In this document: positions 9,048 to 15,830 of the stretch, one piece after another
How positions within the stretch are numbered: the first letter of the stretch is position 1
How the letters are laid out: each line of letters opens with the position of its first letter
Source of the DNA: CAYWYR01 sp964462685
GTDB taxonomy: Bacteria; Bacteroidota; Ignavibacteria; Kapaibacteriales; UBA2268
Direction of reading: 5' to 3'
Length of the DNA stretch: 64,000 nt
Assembly: GCA_964462685.1 (NCBI GenBank)
Contig: CAYWYR010000006.1
Span: 92,754-156,753 of the forward strand
The notes under the pieces: generated by a model
What the model saw: the letters and a program-made list of their open reading frames with translations, nothing else
Databases searched by the model: none
Told to the model about the DNA's origin: nothing
Program-made: the position numbers and the translations under genes

Positions 9048-9387
9048 AGATATTCATTTAGATGACTATGAAAAAGAACTCCAAGATTATATAGATAAGG
9101 GAGAATATGAGTCTGTAGAAAATTTGGAAGAACAAAAGAAGTACTATGCTGATATAGCAAGACATTCGATCAATCAAGATATCCAAAAAAAGTATGGTGA
9201 TTCAGCTATAGCTGATGCTATCGTAAAACTTAAATCAATAACCGGTAAAGTCTTCTCTGAAAAAGAGGCTAGATCTATACTGTATAAAACTATAAGTACC
9301 AGAATGAGTTTGGAAAGCTTGATTTACGAAGCTATAAGCCAATACGTAGAACTTAAGAAAATACCTGAAAACAAAATAACTGTATAA
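9037..9387 (+). CDS. Antitoxin partner of the BrnT-like toxin
   Basis: The 116-residue acidic protein overlaps the toxin gene by 11 bp. Its first ~40 residues (LDDYEKELQDYIDKGEYESV, then NLEEQKKYYADIARHSI) match the toxin-wrapping N-terminal segment seen in antitoxins paired with BrnT-like toxins. In those relatives a ribbon-helix-helix DNA-binding half follows. Here residues ~50-110 form a longer helical segment ending SLESLIYEAISQYVELKK, which could be the second half of a ribbon-helix-helix, but the first strand is not obvious. It would neutralise the toxin and probably repress the operon. The DNA-binding half is unusual; the antitoxin role is inferred from position and the N-terminus. Confidence 0.65.
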   Translation: MVNKDIHLDDYEKELQDYIDKGEYESVENLEEQKKYYADIARHSINQDIQKKYGDSAIADAIVKLKSITGKVFSEKEARSILYKTISTRMSLESLIYEAISQYVELKKIPENKITV

Positions 9388-9390
9388 GCC

Positions 9391-9615
9391 ATGAACACAC
9401 TATATATTGCAAAACCATCTGATTCAGCTACGGAAAAGGCACTGATAGCAATACTCGATACTTTGAAAATCGATTATGATCTTAATGAGAACGGGGATAA
9501 TACCTATAGTAAAACATTTACTATGAAAATACTTGAAAGCAAGAGGCAAATTGAAAACGGAGAATATACTGAAGTCAATTTTGATGAATTAGATAAATAT
9601 TTAGGGTTGTCGTGA
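9391..9615 (+). CDS. Antitoxin (DUF2683-like) of a YoeB-type module
   Basis: The 74-residue protein has the profile of the small DUF2683-like antitoxins that accompany Txe/YoeB toxins: an N-terminal helix that begins after a short strand (KPSDSATEKALIAILDTLKI), a middle TKFT-like segment with FTMKILESKRQIENG, and a C-terminal EVNFDELDKYL. It starts 3 bp after the previous antitoxin and its TGA overlaps the GTG of the toxin gene, so all four genes form one compact cluster. The antitoxin looks intact although its toxin partner is interrupted, the usual order of decay because loss of the antitoxin first would be harmful. Confidence 0.65.
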   Translation: MNTLYIAKPSDSATEKALIAILDTLKIDYDLNENGDNTYSKTFTMKILESKRQIENGEYTEVNFDELDKYLGLS

Positions 9616-9881
9616 AGACTTATGTAGTTCGATTTTCTAAGATTGCTGAAAAAGATATTGATGAATTAAAAAAAAGAAATGATCTCAAATCATTAAACCG
9701 CATACCTAAATTAATAAGTAGTATTGTAGAAAATCCATTCAAAGGGCTGGGTAAACCTGAGCCTTTAAAGTATAATTTGTCAGGTCTATGGTCGTGAAGG
9801 ATTGATAAAAAAAATAGATTGGTCTATGAGATCGATAACGAGAATATTCTTGTTATATCAGTTATTGGCCACTACATATAA
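9612..9881 (+). pseudogene. Txe/YoeB-family mRNA interferase interrupted by an in-frame TGA
   Basis: A GTG at 9612 opens a frame with the complete YoeB pattern: ENPFKGLGKPEPLKYNLSGLWS, then TGA at 9795-9797, then RIDKKNRLVYEI and a final ISVIGHY, ending in TAA at 9879. Skipping the TGA gives 89 codons, close to the 84 residues of E. coli YoeB. The stop sits exactly where YoeB has the first Arg of GFWSRRI, so a CGA to TGA transition explains it. The truncated 61-residue product keeps the Glu of KPEP but loses the catalytic Arg of the HRLVY segment and the C-terminal His-Tyr, so it should be inactive. Many other genes in the window end in TGA, so recoding is unlikely. Confidence 0.85.
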
Positions 9882-9903
9882 TCTAGTTGATTTGCTCTCT
9901 AAT

Positions 9904-11025
9904 TTACTTCCCTAATAGAGTTTTCAAGGCATTTCTAATCTCTTTACCGGTCTTATCTTCTAAATAGCCGGATATTTTATAAAGTATAATTCCATCTCTA
10001 TTAGTTATGATTGTTGTCGGGTACCCATCAGGAATCCGGGAACTGAAAGCATATTCTTTCGGTACATATAGATATTTATAGTTGTATCCCTTTTTTGTTG
10101 CGTAAATCGAATCTCTCACTATAATTCGTTCATCTTCAAAGTCATCTATAGACACACTAAACACATCATACGATCCTTTTGATTCTAGATGTAAGGAGTC
10201 TAGCAGCGGTTTGATCTGCTGGCATGGCGGGCAGGACATATATGTAAATGTTATTACAAAGTGGTCGAACTTTGATCTATCATAACTGGGATAAATGTGC
10301 GTAAAATCGAATATAGAGTCAGATGTAGTCTGACTATTATCATATTCGGCAATCATTTCATCTAATGATTTCATTGGCTCATTAGGCACAAAATCCTCTA
10401 GTTCCAATAACGAATCCTTAATACTCTTTAAGTCAGAATCATAATTATATTCTTTATAATTATTATAGTAAAATGCGTAATATTGCTGGTCTAAATATTG
10501 TTTTGAATCATAAATACTTCTAGACTGAGTTAGTTTGTCGTTGTTATATAAATATCTATCATTCCAAGTGCTTCCGTCTTCTTCGATAGATTGATATATA
10601 ACTGTATTTCGTTTAATCTTTTTAGTAGTTATCCCTTTTGACACATCCTTTTCTAGATCAATAATATCTTGATTTACTTTTTCTAGACTAAATCTATAAT
10701 CAGGAGAATCATTTGCATTATAATAAAAACTTCTTACCTCGGTGCCTGATGTATCTACATACCATGTCCCAGTATAAGAAGTATCATTATAATAAACTCT
10801 GTTTGATCTGTAAGTGGTTTCTTTATCAGTAATAATATAGAATTTTAGAGTATCAGTACCTGATGTATAATATCGAACGATATAGTTGGCGATCGTTGTA
10901 TCAACTCTACCCAATGCTTTCCAATTTTTTTCTACCTCATACTGATATACATTGATTGTATCCGCACCAATATATAAAGCCGATAAAAGGAAAAGCGAAC
11001 TCATAAAGATTAGATTCTTTAACAT
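9904..11025 (-). CDS. Secreted thioredoxin-like protein with CPPC motif
   Basis: The 373-residue protein has an N-terminal signal peptide (KNLIFMSSLFLLSALYIGAD). The first ~250 residues are a tyrosine- and serine-rich beta-rich region with no recognised domain. The last ~130 residues are a thioredoxin/TlpA-like fold: FVITFTYMSCPPCQQIKPLL carries the redox CPPC, followed by the cis-proline segment GYPTTIITNRDG. It would act on disulfides in the periplasm or be lipid-anchored elsewhere; there is no lipobox Cys. Its 3' end faces the decayed TA cluster. It is preceded by icd on the same strand, but the icd terminator lies between, so it is probably transcribed separately. Confidence 0.7.
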   Translation of the reverse strand: MLKNLIFMSSLFLLSALYIGADTINVYQYEVEKNWKALGRVDTTIANYIVRYYTSGTDTLKFYIITDKETTYRSNRVYYNDTSYTGTWYVDTSGTEVRSFYYNANDSPDYRFSLEKVNQDIIDLEKDVSKGITTKKIKRNTVIYQSIEEDGSTWNDRYLYNNDKLTQSRSIYDSKQYLDQQYYAFYYNNYKEYNYDSDLKSIKDSLLELEDFVPNEPMKSLDEMIAEYDNSQTTSDSIFDFTHIYPSYDRSKFDHFVITFTYMSCPPCQQIKPLLDSLHLESKGSYDVFSVSIDDFEDERIIVRDSIYATKKGYNYKYLYVPKEYAFSSRIPDGYPTTIITNRDGIILYKISGYLEDKTGKEIRNALKTLLGK

Positions 11026-11052
11026 TTGCTTGTCACATAAATTTTAAACTAA

Positions 11053-11090
11053 ATAAAAAAAAGCCAGATCACATCTGCGACCTGGCTTTC
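11053..11090 (-). terminator. Terminator downstream of icd
   Basis: Read on the minus strand, AAGCCAGGTC and GATCTGGCTT form a 10-bp stem with one G-T pair, followed by a T-run. It lies 30 bp beyond the icd stop. Confidence 0.8.
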
Positions 11091-11119
11091 ATATGGTAAT
11101 AATCTATTACTACTTCTTC

Positions 11120-12592
11120 TTACTCGCCTTGGCCTAATGAATAACCAAGCTGCCCGTCGAAAGTATAGAGGTTTTCTGTTTTTACTACATCACAGCCCAA
11201 AGCTTCGATATTTGTAAGTAGCTCTATAATGTCTTTGTTGTGGACTGAAGCAAGGCCTTCTATTTGACCTTTTTTGTTGGCTTTATTCCAGAAGCGGCAT
11301 CTCCAGTGATCTGTCTTGAATGTTTCTGGCATGCCGTCAGGCCATACTTTGACACCGCGGTTAGTAATCATCTTTATTACCAGATTACCTTTGGATGCTT
11401 CATTAAGGATAGCACCGAGTTTTTCCGGATCGCGGTTCTCCTCATCCCAATCGATGAAAGCATCAACACCTACAAGCTGCTTGTTCTGCTTTTTAATATC
11501 CTTCAAAGTAACTTTTATGGGATCGGAAGAAGCAGGGAAGTCTGCTTTCTTAAGTTCTTTTGGTTCTTTGCCGAGATTATTTATCACTGCATCGGCAAAC
11601 TCTTTTGTCCCAGCTTTCTCTTTTGATTTTGAAGGATCCCATATATCACCCGTATGTATGCCTTCTTCTAGTGTCGCCATCAAAGCATTATGGATTTTAG
11701 CTGCTATTTCACCCTTACCAAGGTGTAGAAGCATCAAAATAGCCCCGTTAATAAGCCCTGATGGGTTTGCGATGTTCTGTCCCGATATATCAGGTGCGGA
11801 ACCGTGGATAGCTTCAAACATGGCAAATCCATCGCCTACGTTTGAACTGCCGCCAAGGCCTACTGAACCTGATATCTGAGCCGCGATATCAGATATGATA
11901 TCGCCGTAAAGGTTTAGTGTAACTATTACATCGAATCTCTCTGGAGTGTCAGCTAATCTCGCGGAGCCGATATCGATGATATAGTGTTCTGATTCGATTT
12001 CCGGATATTCAACTTTTATCTCGTTGAATACCTCATGGAACAGCCCATCAGTAAGCTTCATGATATTGTCTTTGGACATACACGTAACTTTTTTGCGGCC
12101 GTATTGCTTGGCATACTCAAATGCATAGCGGATTATCTTTTCACAGCCAGGGCGTGATACGAGCTTAAGGCACTGATAGACCTCATCAGTCTGTCTGTGT
12201 TCTATACCAGCATATAGATCTTCTTCGTTCTCGCGTACGATAACAAGATCCATCTCAGGGAAATGTGAGTGTACATAAGGCACATAAGCCTGGCAAGGCC
12301 TTACATTTGCATAGAGGCCAAGTGTTTTTCTGACCGTTACATTGAGTGATTTGTAGCCTCCGCCCTGCGGGGTGGTAATAGGTGCTTTCAGAAAGACTTT
12401 ATTGTTTCTTAAAGTATCCCAGGAATCATTTGAGATGCCTGCCGTAAGGCCTGATAGATAGACTTTCTCGCCTATGTCAATCGTATCATACTCCAGATCC
12501 GCACCAGCGGCATCAAGTATTCGCAGTGTTGCATCCATTATCTCCGGTCCGATTCCGTCACCATGGGCAACAGTCACTCTTTGCTTAGACAT
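11120..12592 (-). CDS. icd: NADP-dependent isocitrate dehydrogenase, long Thermus type
   Basis: The 490-residue protein begins VTVAHGDGIGPEIMDATLRI, the N-terminal signature of the isocitrate/isopropylmalate dehydrogenase family. The substrate-binding segment SLNVTVRKTLGLYANVRP and the metal-binding region NLYGDIISDIAAQISGSVG are both present. The core ends near residue 340. The remaining ~150 residues (from about LKDIKKQNKQLVGVDAFIDW) form the extra C-terminal domain found in the ~496-residue Thermus-type enzymes and absent from the ~415-residue E. coli type. It converts isocitrate to 2-oxoglutarate in the TCA cycle. The long form explains the length, so no fusion needs to be invoked. It is a single-gene unit with its own terminator. 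Confidence 0.92.
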   Translation of the reverse strand: MSKQRVTVAHGDGIGPEIMDATLRILDAAGADLEYDTIDIGEKVYLSGLTAGISNDSWDTLRNNKVFLKAPITTPQGGGYKSLNVTVRKTLGLYANVRPCQAYVPYVHSHFPEMDLVIVRENEEDLYAGIEHRQTDEVYQCLKLVSRPGCEKIIRYAFEYAKQYGRKKVTCMSKDNIMKLTDGLFHEVFNEIKVEYPEIESEHYIIDIGSARLADTPERFDVIVTLNLYGDIISDIAAQISGSVGLGGSSNVGDGFAMFEAIHGSAPDISGQNIANPSGLINGAILMLLHLGKGEIAAKIHNALMATLEEGIHTGDIWDPSKSKEKAGTKEFADAVINNLGKEPKELKKADFPASSDPIKVTLKDIKKQNKQLVGVDAFIDWDEENRDPEKLGAILNEASKGNLVIKMITNRGVKVWPDGMPETFKTDHWRCRFWNKANKKGQIEGLASVHNKDIIELLTNIEALGCDVVKTENLYTFDGQLGYSLGQGE

Positions 12593-12647
12593 TGTTTTGT
12601 ATTATATTTTTTTTGAAAAACGTTTTTTGCTTTTTTGCAATTTAGCA

Positions 12648-13307
12648 TTATTTGATTATCTCTCCAGCCTCATTCGCCCAAAAGAGCAAATCCAGATGGT
12701 CCACGGGGATGCCGACTTGTACGGAATAGCCCAAGAATATTTTCTCGATAGTCTTATATCGTTTTGCTGTCGATATGTTCGGTAACTCGTCTAGTGCCCC
12801 GGCCGCTACCATATTTTTTAGGATATGTCTATCCAGTATTACCAAATCCGTGTAGCCGATGTTCCTCATAAAATGAGATGCTTCTTTAAGTCCGAAACCG
12901 TTGATCTTTTCCGCTAATGTATCGCGCTTTATGTATTTGTTCTTTTTTGATAAAAGCAGCTCTTCTATTTCATGCCATTGCTCTTTGATCTTTAGCAACC
13001 GGGCGCTTTTCTGATTGTGAAATCTGATATAATGCTGTTTATCTTCTAGAATTGCTACTGGGTCGGTATCATTGTATTTGAAATCTATAGATTCAAGCCT
13101 ATTCTGTACCATCAAGGCATTAGCCGCTTTTGACTGAGGTGTACAGATACAAAAGCAAAGCTCGTAAAAATACTTTTCTTTGTCAATTGCCGAGAATTCA
13201 TCCAACCTTTGTTCTATCTTTGGTTTTATAGATATATACTTATCATATAGCGCATTAGGCAAGGTGTACAAATCATACCTCGGTAAAGTTTTCTCGGAGC
13301 CTTTCAC
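12648..13307 (-). CDS. ogg: Ogg2-type N-glycosylase/DNA lyase (8-oxoguanine repair)
   Basis: The 219-residue protein matches the archaeal-type Ogg2 family of helix-hairpin-helix-GPD glycosylases: CICTPQSKA near residue 53, the hairpin INGFGLKEASHFMRNIGY with the catalytic Lys141, and VILDRHIL with the catalytic Asp159. The C-terminal LDLLFWANEAGEIIK is also typical. Ogg2 proteins have about 207 residues, so it is full length. It would excise 8-oxoguanine and cleave the abasic site. Its start lies inside the 3' end of the STAND-like gene (35-bp overlap), making it the last gene of the 17714-12648 cluster; a later start is possible but would leave the family N-terminus incomplete. Confidence 0.86.
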   Translation of the reverse strand: MKGSEKTLPRYDLYTLPNALYDKYISIKPKIEQRLDEFSAIDKEKYFYELCFCICTPQSKAANALMVQNRLESIDFKYNDTDPVAILEDKQHYIRFHNQKSARLLKIKEQWHEIEELLLSKKNKYIKRDTLAEKINGFGLKEASHFMRNIGYTDLVILDRHILKNMVAAGALDELPNISTAKRYKTIEKIFLGYSVQVGIPVDHLDLLFWANEAGEIIK

Positions 13308-15429
13308 GAAGTTCTTCCTGTTGGCTGTAGGTATTGTTCAGATCGCTGCTGAGTTCGATATTCTTGTCTTCTGCCGCTTTTATATCGGCAAGTGTCTGGT
13401 CATGCTTCTTTTTTTCAGATAGCAAACTGTTTTCGACCGATACGCGTTCCTTTTTGAGCCTTTCTATATCATCCTTCTTAAGGAAACCGACTATCCAACG
13501 GTAAATAAGTTTGGATGATAAAAGCAGTAATACCGCCGAAGCTATAGCAATTAGGAAATTGATGATTTCAACAGACTCCTGATGGGCGAAAAAAGAGTTG
13601 AATATCCAGTCTCCAAGCATATATATTATAATACCTATCACACCGAGCGTCAGAAAAGTCATCGATAGGCGATCGTTCTTCTTTTCGGCAAACTGACCTA
13701 AATCAGCGTTTATCACAGAAAGTCTCTTTTCATACTTTTTTATACTATCAGAAGATTTTTTTTGTGACTCAGTCAGTTTCGAAAGCTTTGACTTTATAGT
13801 CTTTGTCTCTGTATTATAAAGTTTCCGTTTCTTTTCTAACTGAAGTAGGTTACTGTCAACGCTTTTTTTATACTGATCCCAAATATCCAATGGTATTTTG
13901 CTTATTGTCTCATTGTCTTCAAATAAGGATGAATACTCATTGAAAATAATTTTTCTGCCAGGGCTAATCGAATAAGTGTATTTATTCTTGATAAAAATAT
14001 CAGGGTAGATGTTGATCAGTTTTTCTATATCTGAAAATATCTTCTCCCCTTCATATTCAAAATCTACCAGGGCGGGGATATGGAATTTCTCGAACTTAGC
14101 TAAGAATCGAAATGTATTAAGATCTTCATCAGTATAATCACTGAGTTCGTGTTTTAAATCCAGGTAGGTAGTGCCTATATTATCTAGATATTCCGCTACC
14201 TCACCGGAAAAATTTAAATATGATCCAAGTAACCTGAACGGTTTTTTAAGGCAGAGCCTAGCTTCATTATCATCCACAAAATAATAATTACTCAGTATAG
14301 CGTACCAAAAGTTATCTCTTTGCTGCGTTATTATAGACATTAGCCTGGAATCAACTTCACCGATTACCGCCAACGCGAATACAAGATACTTTTCGTTATC
14401 GGGTATATATTCAAAAGCCTGCTCGGTGAATTCAGATATACCGTCTATAAAATCTTTCTCCTTATCACCGTTACTTAGTTTTTCAAGGTGCCAGTCGGTA
14501 AGTTTGGGGTGTCCGTTGTATAAATGCCATACTCGTTCTAAAGTAGTATCGGGATCCAGGCCGAGCGATTCGACGATATCTTTTAGCTCGTCTTTTCTAT
14601 AGTAATTCAGACCTGTATATTCAATATTGTCGATCTCCGTTAATGCGGTATCGCTAGTCAATGAGACCACTGGTATAATCTTGATCAGCTTATTGATATA
14701 TATATCGCTATCATTGGTGGTGATACCGCTTATACTGAGGTCGGAGATTTTAAGGCCGCCAATGGTTTCAAGTAACTGGCCAAAGACAAATTCCGATAAG
14801 CCGTTTATTACTGTATCGCATCTTGATATATCGATGGATAACTTGACGGGGAGCACTCCTGAATCAAGCTTTTCCATATATGAGCTGAATGAGCTTAGCT
14901 CATCATCGAATGGATAAATGGCAGTTAGTAGGTCAGCAAGAAAACATTTGGCAAGATTCGAGCTGTGATTGAGTATTGCTTTTTGGTCATTGATTCTATC
15001 GAAATGGCTCTTTACTTTTTGCGATAAATCGTATTCTGATCCTGATAGCATCTGGGCATGCTCTGCTGATAAATACCTCTCCTTCTCGATAATAATCTCA
15101 CCTAATTCGGGATCTTCTTCTTTTAACTGGTCAAAAAGAACTGTATAGCTTTCAAGATATGTACTAAGATGATATGTTTGGATCATATCACCTAGTTTAT
15201 CGGCTGAACTCAGTTCGCTGTATAGGTAAGCAAGCAGATCGATATCACTGCTTATGCCCGAATCCCCAGTGATAGAAATTATTATCAGATGTGGGTATTC
15301 GTTTTTGAGAAAGTTTACTGTTTCATCAGATATAGACCTTTTTTTTGTTCCCCAATCCCCTCTGATTATATATCCGCTGCTGCCTTCGATGATTTTTCTA
15401 CCTGATCTAGATTTTAAATACCATATCAA
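13273..15429 (-). CDS. Membrane protein with degenerate STAND-like NTPase module and coiled coils
   Basis: I do not recognise a named family for this 718-residue protein. Residues ~10-330 follow a STAND/AAA layout. There is a strand then YIIRGDWGTKKRS where a P-loop GxxGxGKT/S would be, with the critical Gly and Lys context altered. Further on are VKLSIDISRCD in the Walker-B position, LSISGITTND like a sensor strand, and GLNYYRKDELKDIVESLG followed by LYNGHPKLTDWHLEKL, like the lid and winged-helix entry. Residues ~535-605 are coiled coil, two membrane helices lie near 610-632 and 645-672, and a second coiled coil ends the protein. It overlaps the RsbW-like gene by 23 bp and ogg by 35 bp. The STAND assignment is inference from pattern. 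Confidence 0.65.
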   Translation of the reverse strand: MIWYLKSRSGRKIIEGSSGYIIRGDWGTKKRSISDETVNFLKNEYPHLIIISITGDSGISSDIDLLAYLYSELSSADKLGDMIQTYHLSTYLESYTVLFDQLKEEDPELGEIIIEKERYLSAEHAQMLSGSEYDLSQKVKSHFDRINDQKAILNHSSNLAKCFLADLLTAIYPFDDELSSFSSYMEKLDSGVLPVKLSIDISRCDTVINGLSEFVFGQLLETIGGLKISDLSISGITTNDSDIYINKLIKIIPVVSLTSDTALTEIDNIEYTGLNYYRKDELKDIVESLGLDPDTTLERVWHLYNGHPKLTDWHLEKLSNGDKEKDFIDGISEFTEQAFEYIPDNEKYLVFALAVIGEVDSRLMSIITQQRDNFWYAILSNYYFVDDNEARLCLKKPFRLLGSYLNFSGEVAEYLDNIGTTYLDLKHELSDYTDEDLNTFRFLAKFEKFHIPALVDFEYEGEKIFSDIEKLINIYPDIFIKNKYTYSISPGRKIIFNEYSSLFEDNETISKIPLDIWDQYKKSVDSNLLQLEKKRKLYNTETKTIKSKLSKLTESQKKSSDSIKKYEKRLSVINADLGQFAEKKNDRLSMTFLTLGVIGIIIYMLGDWIFNSFFAHQESVEIINFLIAIASAVLLLLSSKLIYRWIVGFLKKDDIERLKKERVSVENSLLSEKKKHDQTLADIKAAEDKNIELSSDLNNTYSQQEELRERLRENFTEV

Positions 15430-15823
15430 CTTGATATCCGTTCCGGGTGTTCCGGAAAGAACTGCTCGTAGCGAGCTCCTTTATTAAGAATAAGCCTCTA
15501 CCGCTCTCCTTTAAAAGATTGTCCTGATTGAGCGGATCAGGGATCTCCTCTGGCTCAAAGCCCAGCCCCTGATCGCTTATTCTGCACCACAACAGATCTT
15601 CGTTGAAACCCGCACGCACTACAACGACTTTGTTTGGATCATATTTATTGCCGTGTTTTATCGCATTGTTGAACGCCTCTGATATAGAGACCATGATATT
15701 GAAATAATGTTTTTCATCTATTGAAATATCATTGATCATATCATCGAACATCGGCTTCAGCTTGGCGACTTCGATAAGCTGGCTTGAGAATCTGCGATAA
15801 ACTGTATTTTTGATGAAGTTCAA
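15407..15823 (-). CDS. RsbW/SpoIIAB-like anti-sigma regulatory kinase (GHKL ATPase)
   Basis: The 138-residue protein is a stand-alone GHKL ATP-binding domain of the serine-kinase anti-sigma type: N-box SISEAFNNAIKHGN (Glu49, Asn53), G1 box ISDQGLGFEP (Asp84), G2-like SGRGLFLIKEL. Such proteins phosphorylate a STAS-domain anti-anti-sigma factor and bind a sigma factor, but neither a STAS protein nor a sigma factor is encoded nearby. It starts 7 bp after the barrel gene and overlaps the STAND-like gene by 23 bp, so these products are probably made together. That suggests its partner is the membrane protein rather than a classical sigma switch; this is inference. Confidence 0.85.
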   Translation of the reverse strand: MNFIKNTVYRRFSSQLIEVAKLKPMFDDMINDISIDEKHYFNIMVSISEAFNNAIKHGNKYDPNKVVVVRAGFNEDLLWCRISDQGLGFEPEEIPDPLNQDNLLKESGRGLFLIKELATSSSFRNTRNGYQVDMVFKI

Positions 15824-15830
15824 ATATTTA

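Noticed and set aside
9795..9797. TGA in the YoeB gene as selenocysteine or a recoded codon
   Set aside because: YoeB has Arg, not Cys, here; many genes in the window end in TGA; no SECIS-like hairpin is evident.
11316..11879. 187-codon open frame opposite icd
   Set aside because: It lies wholly antisense to a well-conserved gene, has biased composition from the codon use of icd, and shows no family motif.
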